Below, in pieces: positions 49,711-62,499 of a DNA stretch of 64,000 bases; position 1 is the stretch's first letter; each line of letters opens with the position of its first letter. The position numbers and the translations under genes were made by a program. The stretch comes from Varroa destructor. Lineage: Eukaryota; Arthropoda; Arachnida; Mesostigmata; Varroidae. The stretch spans positions 32,795,341 through 32,859,340 of the forward strand of contig NW_019211456.1 in assembly GCF_002443255.2 (NCBI RefSeq). The letters are read 5' to 3'. Below the pieces are notes generated by a model. The model was not told the DNA's origin and made no database searches. It saw nothing but the letters and a program-made list of their open reading frames with translations.

Positions 49711-51955
49711 AGTGAGTAGAGGAGCGTCGGAGTTAAAACAACAAGATTAGTGAACGTGACGGTTTCGGTGGAGTAAAAATCTGGAAAATTAGTTTGGGGG
49801 ACCACAGGAACTGATGAGGAACTGGGGCCAATAGGAGAAGGAAAGCGCCGATGCACACGTCACGAGTGTTGGCAACGGTCGTGAACGACAACTTTTGCAG
49901 CGATAAACAGCGGTGACAGTGATGGTGACGGGCGAAAGGGAAGAAGGCTGGGGTTGCCTCAATTTGAAGTAGGAAGAAGAAGGCCTTCAGCCGCTTCTGC
50001 CTTTCAAGTTTTTTTTTGGTTGATTGGCGTGTAGTGTCCAGGACCATCCACTTCTAATAGGATTCAACCGATGGAAAAGGTGGCCGTGGTCGCCGTCGTC
50101 CCTTGCCCCGACTCACAGTTAAGGTCTGCCGCAATGTTTGGGCAGCAGCAGTGGCCAACATCGTCGACTTGCGCCGTCGAGATATGAAAAGAAAGCTGAC
50201 GAAGCGTAGCACGGAGTGTAGGCAGGAAGACAGGCGGCCTTGACGGTCGGCCGACAGATAGGCGGGTCCTGACTGCGGCTTCTGGTCGATTTTTGTAGTA
50301 ACGAAAAAACTATGACGGCCAAACTTGGATAGGCGGTTAAACACACGTGGGTGTAGAGCCCGCAGTGAGGTAGACTGCTATATTTTGCTGAGATTTAGTA
50401 GCAAATACCTTAACGGTGGAAGTGTCTATACGCGGACTGTTACAATTGGAGAGCCCTGTAGAAGAGCCAGCCCGTTTCCGGAACGGTAATAGTATTTAGA
50501 AGGCATAATACAATAGAGTATAATTGAATAATGTTTTCGCTCACGGCTCGCCATACCGACTAATGTAGAAAAATAGGCAATGCTGCACGGATAACAGAAA
50601 GAAACAATAGGGACTAGAAATCTTGTGGGGTGCGCACTAGGCAAGTGTCTCATGAAACTGTATATAATATATATGTACTCATATTCATCATTCGGTAATG
50701 GTACCAGTGTGACCTGCTACAGATAAACATGTAAGATGTTTTTGAGTGTATACACAGCTACGTGATAGCCACAAGCTAGCAGAATTCGTCTGTGGCTCGA
50801 AAAGTGTCTATTCGGATAGCCTGTGAGTTTTTGACATAGTTATTCTCCATTTTAGCGTATCCTGCTTCTTTGCTCGTCGATTCGTGACTCCTGTTTACTT
50901 GTTGGTACATTTTCAAGGTGCGCGTTCTTTGGATAAAGGTTATATGGGTACCAATAACGTATAAGCGACCAAGGCCGCCGCTGTGACCAGACGTTTTCCA
51001 CTGCAGTCTGCGCTAAAAATAGGTTGCTATCTTCTCCTATCGATGTGTCTTAGCGCGCGCAAAAAGTCTCTTAGCGAGCACTAGATATGAATCCAATCTG
51101 CTTGGAACTTTGAAATGTCAACAACTGGCTTTGTTAGCCTAAGTAATGTGTGGGTCGAACGCATCTTCATTGCTTTCCCTAACAGTCACACATCGATTTG
51201 CAGTAGTTACACGTTGGGAGCAAAGCGACATCTGAGATCTGAGGTAAACATAATTTTCATTCCTTATACAGAAAAGGCGATGAAAATTCTAGTCTAGCTA
51301 AGAACGCTAGTATAAATTCAATGATTCGGAACTCTGATTGACAATAAGTGACCACGGGATTCACTGAAATCGTAAGGTTAAATTTTGTAATAGAGGTTTC
51401 TATTTAGGTATACTTAGTTTTAAAATTGCGTTGTCATAGAAAAGTGTCTCCATTTGTTCACTGTTGATTTATGAATCAATCTACTGATCCACAGTTCAGA
51501 CAGAACAACTGAGAAACTGTTCTACTGAACTTAAACACAACACCAGTAAATCTAGGCTGGCCACGGCGTAGATTCAAGGCAAGGGTCAGCAAAGATCTAG
51601 ATCGATTAAATTCATTCAAACAGCAAGTAGATAAGTATCCACCAATGGATCCCATGGACCTAAATTAGGACAAAAGAACTATTTTGTGCTGCTAACCTGT
51701 GTTCGTGTGGAAACTTTATCTTAAAATTTGACTACAGATTTCTTAAAGCTTCTAGATGAATCTCTCCGTTACGTCTTACATCCATCTGCCAGGACACGCT
51801 TGTGCAGTCTTTAATTGGAAGTACACATAGTGTTTCAATTGTATGTTCCTTTCTTAACTGAGTATAATCTTGCGTATATAGTTGTCCACATAGACAGTGA
51901 TCAATTCAGGTAGGAAATATCTTTGTACAAATAGAGCTAGTCTCAGCTGCGAACT
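49711..51955. other. GC-richer block 49.7-50.35 kb, then AT-rich DNA
   Basis: The block upstream (minus sense) of the secreted ORF is open in two minus frames but looks like untranslated leader or chance: poly-Phe/Leu and Arg runs. A strong minus donor-like AACT|GTGAGT lies near 50118. It could be the leader of the 49.4-49.7 kb gene. Confidence 0.3.
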
Positions 51956-52027
51956 GGCCTGGTTGATGGCCTGTGGGTATGATCGTCAGTTAGAGTGTGA
52001 AGGGTCCTAGATGTAAATTCCACTTTT
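51956..52027 (+). pseudogene. Second, more decayed tRNA-Pro-like copy
   Basis: Aligns by eye over its whole length with tRNA-Pro and with the copy at 53429: GGTTGATGGCCTGTGGGTATGAT in place of the D-arm, GTTAGAGTGTGA over the anticodon arm, and GGGTCCTAGATGTAAATTCC over the T arm. From the GGGTATGAT motif onward about 24 of 38 bases match tRNA-Pro without gaps (counted by hand). Flanks differ from those of the other copy. Same strand, 1.5 kb away. Confidence 0.5.
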
Positions 52028-53177
52028 AAGTTTTAACCTTTATTTGTGTGTGATCAAACGAAAGCAAACGTTATTATTTCTGCACTGCCAACATCAAAAA
52101 CAAGCCAGCTGATCATTTGGGCCAAGATGTGAACTGGTAACACCTGCATTAGTAATACATAATACGAAAACGAAATACACAATATAGTTAATTATCTTCT
52201 TCTGGTCTATTCCTTTACGTTAATTGGTGCATTTTCGATACCAGATCTTTATATTTTGGAAACTTCCAGACAAAGCCTTTAAAATTCTATTCGTTCCGTT
52301 AAAACCTTTTATGTCCTTTAGTCCCGCGTGATCGGCCATACCATCACATATATCATGCTGTATCACGCCGCCCAATTAAACTAATCGTGCCATATTGTCT
52401 TCAATGATATGCCAACCCTAACCATTGAAGCCATCTAAATACTGGTTCCTTAAGGGTTGCTAAGTAATGAAAGTCGGCGCTTCTCAGTTCCGTATGGCAG
52501 CAAAAGAGTCGACGGCAGGCTTACCACGAGTAGCACTCCATCGCCATACAGACAAGTAAAAAGAACATTACGCTATCGTTGGCTCGTATAGCACGTTGAC
52601 ACTGGGTTGAGCGTAATGCAGACTGCCATTGACATGGGTTTTCTTTGCAATTACAGTGACTCTAAACGGTGTTTTTTCAGGTCCTATTACACACAAAATA
52701 AATGACGCAAAACTTACGTTTGGGGTAGGTTGTTTTCTTCCGCGAGTCAAGACAAATGAATAACAGCAGCATTAACCATAGCAATCATGTATAGGGACTC
52801 GTCAGCAGCAAATGTGTAGTTATAACCCAGTTAGCTGATGTTGACCTTCGTTCGTAGCTCATTTTCGTATTGATTGTCAGTCACACTGGAGACAGTCGGT
52901 GCGGTAAGCGCAAACTAAGAAAATGGTCCCCGTAAGTTACCAGATAAAATAATACAAGCCTGAACAATAATAATAAAAAATAATGAATTACGCTCTCCTT
53001 GATTTATGTACGCGTTTGTAGATGGAGGTATCTTGAGGTCACCTGGCACGGCTGCGTGAAATACGTAAGCTTTACGGATTCTTTCACTTGTCGTTCGTTA
53101 ATAGTTCTGAGAGAAACAAATTCAAGTGTATGAGGATAATCTCGGAGACTTTTTATTATAAAAATTAAAAAGTTCTA

Positions 53178-53259
53178 CGCAGCCGACAGGATTCGAACCT
53201 GTGCGGGGAAACCCCAACAGATTTCTAGTCTGTCGCCTTAACCGCTCGGCCACGGCTGC
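53178..53259 (-). tRNA. tRNA-Ser (anticodon AGA)
   Basis: 82 bases. Perfect 7-bp acceptor stem (GCAGCCG with CGGCTGC), discriminator G typical of serine tRNAs, A box GTGGCCGAGCGG, anticodon stem ACAGA/TCTGT around loop CTAGAAA (anticodon AGA, reads UCU), a variable arm TTGGGGTTTCCCCGC of class II length, and T arm with GGTTCGAATCC. No intron and no CCA encoded. A T5 run (53167-53171, minus strand) just after the 3' end is a Pol III terminator. All arms are intact, so a functional gene is likely. Confidence 0.96.
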
Positions 53260-53428
53260 TACGAGCAAACGATGGCTCGACTTTTGTTAAATAGGTCAGC
53301 TGCAATATTTGTGCATATCTGTATCTCTATATCGAGAAAAAGATATTGAAAATAAGCCTTTGGAAGTATAAAGGTATTCATAAAACAACGACATAACAAG
53401 GAACTTTTGCTGTCCGTCACGCAACCGT

Positions 53429-53500
53429 GGCTGGTTGGTTCAGGGGTATGATTCTCTCTAAAGGTGCAAGGGGCCCGGGTTTAAATCCCACGCTTGTGGA
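53429..53500 (+). pseudogene. tRNA-Pro-like pseudogene or SINE head
   Basis: Closely resembles eukaryotic tRNA-Pro: GGTTCAGGGGTATGATTCTC in the D-arm/A-box region and CCCGGGTTTAAATCCC in the T-arm/B-box region. The anticodon loop is TAAAGGT where TTAGGGT is expected; the anticodon stem has two mismatches, and the T stem and acceptor 3' side no longer pair. It cannot fold as a working tRNA. It lies 170 bases from the intact tRNA-Ser but on the opposite strand. The absence of a clear tail leaves it open whether this is a lone pseudogene or a SINE. Confidence 0.75.
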
Positions 53501-56135
53501 TCTACCGATTTACCCCCTATATCTCTGCGCGTTGAAACTATGTTCCAAGTAAAGTTTCATTCACAGAAACATCCACAAACAAGATAAAAAGCCTCTTCAT
53601 CTGAATCTTTGATTTCATTTAATACGCTTCATATAGAGACTATTTACGTGAGGTCCTTCCTGCTACAAGCCGATCGTTTTTCTAACAATCAAGCCTACAA
53701 TTATAGCTCTCATACGCTATTGCATGTTAAGAACCTCGCGGAGTTGCTAGTGGCAATTGTCTCCAATCTATTTTAAGAGAGTACAACACTCTGCTAAGAA
53801 ACATCTTTGTTTTCCAAATGTCTAATTACTCTTCACCTAATTCTAAACAAGGTATATCAAATTCAAAGTCAAACCACTTCACCGGGTTAGTGATAATAAT
53901 AAGAACAATAAAATTCGCCGGTTTCACATGTTTGCTATGACAATTATAAAAAAAAAAAAAAAGCTAGTAATATTCACAAAAAATAATACTTTTATTGCTT
54001 ACATATTTATAGTTCTAGCTAGAGTGGCTGAAATATGGTGACGAATCTCTGTGTATATTATTACAAATTTTTGGCCCCCAAGTAGCCGGCATCAAACAGA
54101 TTCACGTATTCAATAACAATTAATTGATACAAACATAAACATTGTTTTTATTATCACGAGAATTGTAAGTGAAGTAATCGAAACGTTGCTCCGATTGCAC
54201 ACACAGAATATATATATAAATTCTGTATTGATACTATTGAAGCACAGAAGATTATTGCCTCTATGTCGGTCAACGCAAGAATCAGCTTAAAGGGCAGAAG
54301 CAAATTATGAGCAGGCGCACGGCCGCTTCGTCAGCTCGACCCAACCCGAACCCGTTCTGTCTAACAGCTGTTATATAGATAAACGTTAAGCGTCTTGTTA
54401 GCACTATAAAACACTCATCGGCGTTAGAGAAAAAACATTGGTCACATATATGTTCATTCGTTGTTCTTACGTAATATATGAAAAGGGCAGAACTTTTATT
54501 AGTCCCGACGAGCGCGACTATATGCATCCAGCGTCCGGACATAACCGTGCGGTAGCTACAGAAACCGAATTAATTCACTAAGGGAATTCGTCATGTTGCA
54601 TTATATTGTAAGTTACGCTTGAATCCGGTACTCAGATTTGGTTCGTTTTGATTCTTGACTGGAAAGCAACTGCTTTCTTTGCCTCAGGCTAACTCAGGGA
54701 ACGAATGCTGGTGGGGTTGCGGTGGGGATCAGCTTGACGCCTTTTTCATAGCAGTTCCCTCCTGTCTGTCAAAACAAATTGGCGATAAGCTGGTTACGAA
54801 ATTGGAAGGATTACCCATTACTTATAGAAATTTCCCAACGATATTCCATTTATTGTGTAAGGGACTGTGCTTTTATTCCTGATTATTTAAAGCAACAACA
54901 CACACATATATAAACTCAATTACAATATACATAATGTAATGATATTTAATCTAGTTGAATGGGATTTATGCATGAAACGCTAGTTGCAAGGTGCCAAGTC
55001 CGATTGTATCCCGCTGCCCGAAATTTATATTATGCAGTAATCTTGCACTCCATTCGCAAGGTATTGTTAGAAGTTGAAAGATAAACTACTGTGGAATCTG
55101 CGCCCAACACTTATCATCATGCGAAGAAGTTAGCTTAGAAAGATTAGAAAGAGGCGCTTCGTGCATTAGAGCTGGATTCCACTAATTCTGTCCTATAATT
55201 CGTAGCAAAAACCAGTTATAATATATAGGAAGTGGAGTGACACCAGAAAGCATTCTCGTACGGTTACGGCCGGCACTTTGCGGCAGTGACAGGGGAGCGA
55301 GTTTTGATTGGTAAGACCTTTTCCATCATCAAAAAACTAAGAAAAAATGATATGCTTCACGAACGAGATAAGAGCCCTATAGAAAATGGATTTGCCTACA
55401 TGTTTACGTAGAGTCAAGTCTTGCTATGTGTTACATGTAAGGTGACATGACTGACATAAGATTTACATACAGATACAACTCAAATAGGAGTGTTCACTGT
55501 GTTGGCATGTTTCAAAGTGAGGTTCGTGCAATGACACCTCGACTTTACCTTTGAGGCACATTTGAGAAAAGCTGATGCCTCTAAAATGGCGCTTTCCTTC
55601 AATGGTTTTCAGTGAAGATGCATATGATATACGTCTGATTTGCATACACGCTTACACATCTGTCTTATTTGTCCTAAACCCGTTGAGTATTTACCGATGC
55701 GTCAAATTGTAACTATCGGCAATATCATTAAGCTAAGACGTGTACATTGCTATGAAATGTCTACAAAAAAACGTTTACCTTTCTTTTATTTACAATGCAA
55801 TCTCAGTCTTCACTATAAACTATTCAACACTCGACATCCGTTTTTGAGGATCCCGTAGCGACGGCCAAGCTTATACGACGGCCTAAAAACTCGCAGTCGC
55901 ATATACGGCAGGTACATAGTTGGCCGGGCCACATCTGACCTATTTTCGATATTGTCCACGCGAACCCTACCGATATTGCCATTGCAATAAATTGCTGCAT
56001 GGGGTCCGTCTCCTTTTAGCTTTAGTCAAGCTCTTTATCTCTTGTCCTTAAGGGCAGTATGTCCTTTCATACTGACCAACTTGCGTCCCTCTCTCTTGCT
56101 TTTCCGTTGCTCTGTTTGCGTCTGTACAGTGTCCC
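53501..56135. other. No gene recognised
   Basis: AT-rich. A short frame at 54655-54882 contains CWWGCGG and GLPITYRNFPTIFHLL, but I know no family for it. Confidence 0.4.
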
Positions 56136-56232
56136 ATGCTAGCTCGCCAAATGCTAGCTGCCAACATCGAGTATCTGGGTCCCGTGATAGATGAAAGACT
56201 AGGAGTAACGACACAGAGACGCTGTAGAAATC
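56136..56232 (+). mobile_element. Possible LINE fragment (post-RT segment)
   Basis: The frame contains NIEYLGPVIDERLGVT, which resembles the K/RYLGVxIDxRLxF motif that follows the polymerase palm in many non-LTR elements. Nothing recognisable as palm or endonuclease lies upstream, so if real it is a small relic. It could be chance. Confidence 0.3.
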
Positions 56233-56590
56233 TATCGAGTGCCATTTGCCCTAACAATCATATAATTTCACATCTTCGGCAACCATTGTACAATGACACT
56301 ATGAGCCCTGGAGCATACAGGGTTGCTCGTCACATGGGCATTAAGCCACTAAACCGGATATCGTTGTAAAAATTTTATATAACGTTAGTGAATTGGTGCC
56401 GAAAATTACTAATACGGCACAATCGATATCGAGAGCATTAATATGATCTCCTTTGGCGGACAGAATTGTTAACAAAATGCGCCAATGTTAACCGAACCTT
56501 AAAAAAAAATCTAAATTGAAAAAGAACGTATTTTCTGTTTTGTGACAGTTGGCACCTACTTCACAATTCGGTTACAGCAGTGAATTGTAG

Positions 56591-57205
56591 ATGTTTCTAT
56601 TAACAGTGACCGGCGGGCGATATGTGAACGGTTTTTCTTTATTTTTACATCAAACATACAGAAACTTGACAAACGGTCGGCAGAAATCGTCGTTTCAGCG
56701 TAAGACGTTTCGCAATGCTATACGTCAAAATTTTACTTCAACGTTTTCGACAGCTAACTGCCACCGGTACAATAATAACCCTGTTTATTATTGGTTGCTA
56801 TGTGTAATCGTAGAGGAAAACGGGCGGCTTCTAAAGGACTCCCTTTTTGACATGGCTATTGCATTGGCCACTTCCGTGATGGGCTCTGTCGTGCTGACGC
56901 TTTTACTGCAGACACCGTTGTGACAAGGCTTCTTTTATCCAGGCATCTTACTGCTGTTCCTACTACTGACGCTAGTCCCGTACGCTATATTTGCTGGCTT
57001 CAATTTTCTGTCACGTTTCCGAGCGAGCCAAAATAACCGCAAACTAATACATTACCAGAGCAATGCAGTTTTTGGCATCGCTACCGTAACGCTGTATCCT
57101 CCTTTACAAGTACCTGGATCGCGCATTGGTCTTCTCGAAATAATAATGCTACTGATCCAGAGTAATGCCGGCACTGTATTGACTGGCAACGTTCGTCCAC
57201 GTTAG
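56591..57205 (+). pseudogene. Possible membrane-protein remnant with one in-frame TGA
   Basis: A single plus-strand frame is open from 56591 to 57205 except for one TGA at 56921-56923 (110 codons, stop, 93 codons). On both sides of the TGA the product is hydrophobic: ALATSVMGSVVLTLLLQ before it and GILLLFLLLTLVPYAIF after it, then a basic segment (FLSRFRASQNNRK). An alternative is splicing: TTCTTTTATCCAG ending at 56942 is a strong acceptor, so 56943-57205 could be a last exon read without the TGA. The family is not recognised. The first part may be non-coding. Confidence 0.3.
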
Positions 57206-58463
57206 TTCAGGTCTTGGCTGGCTATCTGCCCCCCGGGGATGACGTAGGGGGCAAACGACCTTCGACTTTGTATTCGATTGAATCTGGGCCAGCCAATCGC
57301 CTAGCCAGACAGCCAATTTATTCATAAATAAAACTTTATTTATATGTGGGTCTACATGTGGCGCGTAGTTTTGTTGTATCTGTCTTCAATTATAATGGTA
57401 CGAGACCGACAACACCGGCCGAAGCTAGTTGTTTGTATCTGTCGACTCTGCTGTATTTTACATGAACGCGGATAACACAGAAATTATCGAAACGCGGCGG
57501 CGGGAATCACAGCGCCTTTAGCGCGCAGCGAAAAAGCCTCCTTCTACAAGGTCGCATAAGGCCAGGGGTGACTGTACCAACAACAGCGACGTCAGCGACG
57601 AGAGCTAACCTGGACAACACTGCGGCGAAGGAGATGAATGACAACAAAAACAATGGGAAAACAGCACGATCGTCATAGGCACAGAAGAAAAAATCAGCCG
57701 AATTTTAGCATTGTTACAATAAAACACTTAATAACAGCTATAGGTAAAGTGAACGAAGAAGAGAAGTATCATAGGGCGGTTTATTATTTAGGAAGGTCTA
57801 AACAGCCGATTATTCTCATCTATTCCATAGAGAAGTCATATTACTGTAAAATATGGTACACAGATATAGATACAACTTTTCCAAATAAACGCGACCAAGG
57901 TTTAATAAGTCATCGATTTGCTAATTTTTTATATATTTTGTTTTAGTGGGTGGACTGAAGCAAGATCAACTCATGACAACAGTTAGATCGGGTAAATTTT
58001 TGATCGGCGAGCCGGCAACAATAAACGGCTAGGTTGTTGCTTGATGAGTACGAGGAACAGAGCGGCTTTAAGAAGGCTTCAAACAGTGGTGAAATAGGAA
58101 GGAAAAAAAAGGATATGATTATCAATATGCCTCAGTCTGATAGCAGAGATGTCGTAAACGACAACGCAGTAACTCGTCCTGAAGGAATTAGTATAGCTAT
58201 AACAGCCATATTACCAAGTATGGACACCTTGATCAAATTAAGGCATTTCTCTGATGCGTACTTTGTGCTTTTTCGAAAAGAACGAATCGTGCGACAAGAT
58301 CGTATTTTATAGTGTCGCCTGTTAGATGGAGACTACATAGACTAGAAATTGAACGCTGAACAAGTAACTGACATTGGATTCAGTGTATGCATACAGTTGG
58401 TCATTTGATTCTATGGTACAATAGTACGATATTTTAGGGATATGTTGGGCGGCGGCCCTTACT

Positions 58464-58597
58464 GCAGCGCCGTCGAACGCTGCTGGGGAGGATGCAGACT
58501 GATGGCCGACCGCGACATCGACCCGATTTAATGACGATGATGGTAGGTAACCGCGATGAGAGCAACGTATGATAGGAAAAATGAAGCGAGCAGAAAC
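58464..58597 (-). CDS. Candidate minus-strand exon
   Basis: Phase-0 frame between acceptor AGAAGGTCACAG and donor GCTGCA|GTAAGG. It encodes VSARFIFPIIRCSHRGYLPS followed by a Ser/Ala-rich segment ending PAAFDGAA. A GC-rich block on a poor background, with a good splice site at each end. No partner exon or domain was recognised. Confidence 0.25.
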
Positions 58598-60867
58598 CTG
58601 TGACCTTCTATTGGACTGGTAAAGTACTATCGACTGCTGCTGACATTTTTTTGCTTTGTTTAATCGTAGCCTCAGTTCGAACAGTAGACTTTTCGCGAGA
58701 ATCATAGATAGTAAAGCTATTCTCTGCTTATTCCGACTAAAAAAACAACACGTTATAGGGACAAATATAATACGGATGTTTTATTATTATTACTACTAGT
58801 GATGATAACAGTAGTATTCCCGTTAAGAGCTATAATCCCCAACGTAATGGACTTCGCGCGCGGCTCTAGGTAGGATATCGTGACAGACGCTGGGAAACAT
58901 CTTGCTATGACCGTTTTCTGAATGCTGACCAAACAAACGACGCGTTGGACAGTACGCCATATTATTTTATTATTATTACTGTTATATGATTATTATTCAG
59001 CGTCGCTAGAGGATTGGGCAATTCTTTGTATATGGTATATAGCCGGTTCGGTTACTACGGAACAAACAGGGGGCCGCTTGACATTTTCTTGTCTCTATCG
59101 ACATCACGATGGATAAATGTTTCAAATTGTACGGCCAATATTACCATCAAGCATTGCTTTAGGCGGCATGCTCACTGCACTACACAATGTGTGCTTTCTC
59201 CCACCTTTCCAATTTATACTACCTCAACTGTCCCTAAGTTTAACGCACAAACACGTTATCATTGCGCCATCAAGGGGACTCATAACCCTGCATAGTAGTT
59301 AGTAAAGTCAGTCTGTAGTCTACTGCCTGTTATTACATGAATGATCGTCCTGCTTTACGGAGCCGAACGAAGATCTTTAAGGCATATGCCTCAATGGCTA
59401 AGTGTATAAATGATCGAGCTAACCGAAACACTTCGAAGGCATGCCGACACGAATGGAGCCTCCTTTCACATTTCTACGGCCATGGCTCAACCAGTTTACA
59501 TGAAGGAACTTTTCTTCAACCATTGAATTGGAATCAACGGGATCTATCGAGGGCTTAGGTTACATTTATACATCGTACATCAGGCTTTCGTTTTTAAATG
59601 GTTATTACGTTTCACGCACATTAAGTATTTGTACCTTTATCGTGAATAACCATAAACTTCGAAGAACGTAAAAAACTATTACTTTTAATTTTGAGATGGT
59701 CCGTAGCAGGGCTGTACATATACAATCGCATTCTGTATAACAATAGAAAGGCATAAAATTTATGTCACAGAATATTTTGGTAGGTAACTTTTTGTCTTTA
59801 CCTTTTATGTCGTTTAATTTCGCTCGACTCCTCACAAAGCATGCATTGGCGGTCTTGATAAAAATGTGACGAGTTCACAATATATTCTACTGACCTGAAG
59901 ATAGATATGTCCCAGTGACTTGTTGGCCTGAGAAAAGCATATTTATATATATATAGCTCGTGAGACTATCTAGAAATGGCAGGAAAAGAAAATTGTATTT
60001 GGAACGTGAGCGGACTTCGTTAACAGCTATCACGTCGAATCTGACTAAGCTACTTGACCGAGTAACGTCAGGCTCATAATCTGCCTAACTATAAGCCTGT
60101 GAGGGTGACAGAATCGATTTGAAGGGCTCCATTTTAGAACATGTCAAAAGCAGTAGTGGCAATTCGCTGTCACTGAAACATCGTCCCGAAGAGTGCCGCA
60201 TCAGAAGCGGTGCAAAAAAAAAACGAAAAGCTCTGTAGCGGGATGTTTAAGGAACGATGTCAGTTTCGCTGCTGGCGGTAACAGAACCCTTGTCGAATTT
60301 CCCTAAGACATTGACGTCGGCTTTAACACACCTAGAAATTGTACATTGTATCTGCAAAAGTCGCGTGACCCTAAAGGCCATGGCGGTTACATTCAGAAGA
60401 ATTGTTCGATAAAGTAAAGAAGTCAGAACGGAACACTGGCGTTTGGTTTCCAAAAGTTATGACCATATTTTAAATTTAATATGTTCTTGTCTCGCAACTT
60501 CCTTTCTCCTAATGCTATATACTTTATATCAGTTTATGTACATGTCATTGAAACTTCGTAATAAACTGACATTAATATAACTTAGATGATTGAAAACATT
60601 GTTGGAGGGGTTCGAATACAGGATTTCATGATATGATACTTTACCCTGTTCTAGACCTATGATTTTTTGCTTGATTCTGAAAATTGATTCCGTTCTGCTT
60701 GGAGCGCTTATAGGTAGCTGCACGTGTACAATATGTTAGATGTAACAGTACAAGACCCGAGCGGACCGGCAGCTTGATGATAATCATTATTGGTATTCAT
60801 ATTAGTAAACGGTGATGCAAGCCATAACCAGTACTGGGTCATTATACTTCTGGTCCGCTGCTTCTCC

Positions 60868-60891
60868 TTATTATTATTATTATTGTTATTA
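60868..60891. repeat. (TTA)n run
   Basis: Six to seven TTA units with one G interruption. Confidence 0.9.
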
Positions 60892-61050
60892 ATGTCATTC
60901 GAATAGCAACGATTACTGTCGTCCCGCTAATCAACATGTTGAGTTGTTGTTTTTGTAGCTCACAGTTGTTAAAACCCACCTTTCTTGCAATGGCCATTCT
61001 ACTGGGTTCGCTGTTAGCATGGTTATCGTTTGCTTTTAGCTGCCATTATG

Positions 61051-61070
61051 CTTGTTGTTGTTGTTGTTGT
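61051..61070. repeat. (GTT)n run
   Basis: Six GTT units, about 900 bases upstream of CRAL-TRIO gene 3. Confidence 0.9.
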
Positions 61071-61944
61071 GATTTTATGCAAATGACACGCTGCGTTTTG
61101 GCAGTGCCGCTGCTGCTGCTCGATTTGCGCCCTTGAGAAGTAGTAGCTGGACACTTTTGGCTGGAGCCCAATGCAGTAGACCCCAGTCGCAACCAGCGAG
61201 CCAATGGAGCCTCTTACCGGTAGCAAAGCAGCTGTTCATATTCCCTTGCCAGCTGCGAGCCGTTGTCGGAACCCTGGCGGCAAGCTGCTAGCTCTGCGAT
61301 GTTGAGCTGGGTTCATGGGTTACTTGCGGTGAGAACAACTGAGACTTGCAGATGGGTGGTCGATTCGATTGGTATCAATACGCTTTAGGGTTGGCATGAC
61401 GTGACGACAGCGTGTGGTTCTTAAAAAAATACAACATAGAAAATGACATAGAAGGTATCCGCTTCACTCGCTAGTATTTGTCGTAGTGAACTTGTGCATC
61501 GATCGTTCTGGCCCGCGTACAGCTTTGCCTAGTTTACTGCTTGAGGATGAGGTGTGTGTGTGTGAGGTCTGCTACTATATGGTTCCCTAGCATTTGTATA
61601 TTCCGATTGTGAGACGGCTGTATATGGCTCAGTTTAGTGGACAGAAAACGAAAAATAACCAGTGAAAGTAACCCCCGGTGGAACAGCGATAAGCGGGAAA
61701 CGACGCCAAAAGCGCGTGGCCCCTAAGAAAAAAGCAATAGCGCCAAAGGTGCCAACGACTACTCCCATATAGAAATAGCAACCTGTTATCTGGTACGCGC
61801 TAGCTTTACTCCCGATTGCTACCACCAGAAATCTACGGAAAATTAATTTCGCAAAAATCAAGCAGCTACGCCTTTCTTGCTACAATATCATTGAATACAA
61901 TACGAGTAATATTAGCGCTTGTAAAAATAGCGTGGAGCAGCGCT

Positions 61945-62499
61945 ATGACGGTCAGAGAAGTGGCTCCCGCTTGGCAGGGTGAAGAAGGACAAATTGACAA
62001 TGACCTTGGGGAAACTCCAGGCCTTCGTGAGCGTAGTCTTAAGAACCTACGCGCTAAAATTCAGACTAAACTCAGTGACGGCAGGTTTCGACAGGACGAT
62101 TTCTTTCTTCTCTGCTTTCTCCGATCGAGAAAGTACGACGTTGATCGGGCGTTCAAATGCTACCAGCGCTACTATAAGGTTCGTTCCTCTTATCCAAACA
62201 TTATGTTCCCCGTGGGGGTAGCGCCGCTCGACCGCGTTCGCTTCTACGAAATGAACAACGTCACCATGCAGCGTCATCGAAACCCGATTGACGGGTGCAC
62301 GGTCTACATCTGGAGGATGGGCGATTGGATTCCCGGAAGCTCCGAATGGGATCTGGCCGATCACCTCACCCCATCGTACTGGATGATTGAACAGGTTCTC
62401 AGGGAACCAATTGTGCAAAACAGAGGCATACATCTGATCATTGATGGAAACGGGATCTCGTGGTCAATGCTGCCCCACCTTAAGCTTACTGTCTTTAAG
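61945..62499 (+). CDS. CRAL-TRIO gene 3, large 5' exon
   Basis: 185 codons of a third CRAL-TRIO paralog, same strand as the other two. Start MTVREVAPAWQGEEG, chosen over the upstream in-frame ATG (61816) because the added 43 residues are hydrophobic and unlike the family. LGET is at 21-24. CRAL-TRIO-N: 51-70 (DDFFLLCFLRSRKYDVDRAF). Lipid-binding part: DGCTVYIWRMGDW at 116-128, IEQVLREPIVQ at 148-158 and IDGNGISWSMLPHL at 166-179. It ends ..TVFK at a strong donor AAG|GTAAGG, phase 0. The coding sequence is GC-richer than its flanks and shows no frame break. Its remaining exons should lie beyond 62.5 kb; none was recognised before the window ends. Confidence 0.9.

Larger units (their letters stand above)
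57206..61944. other. Upstream region of CRAL-TRIO gene 3; no other supported gene
   Basis: Contains TTA and GTT runs, the candidate minus exon at 58.5 kb, and a 7-bp GC-rich inverted repeat around a TGACGT (CRE-like) core at 57229-57255. No core promoter for gene 3 could be fixed. Confidence 0.35.
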
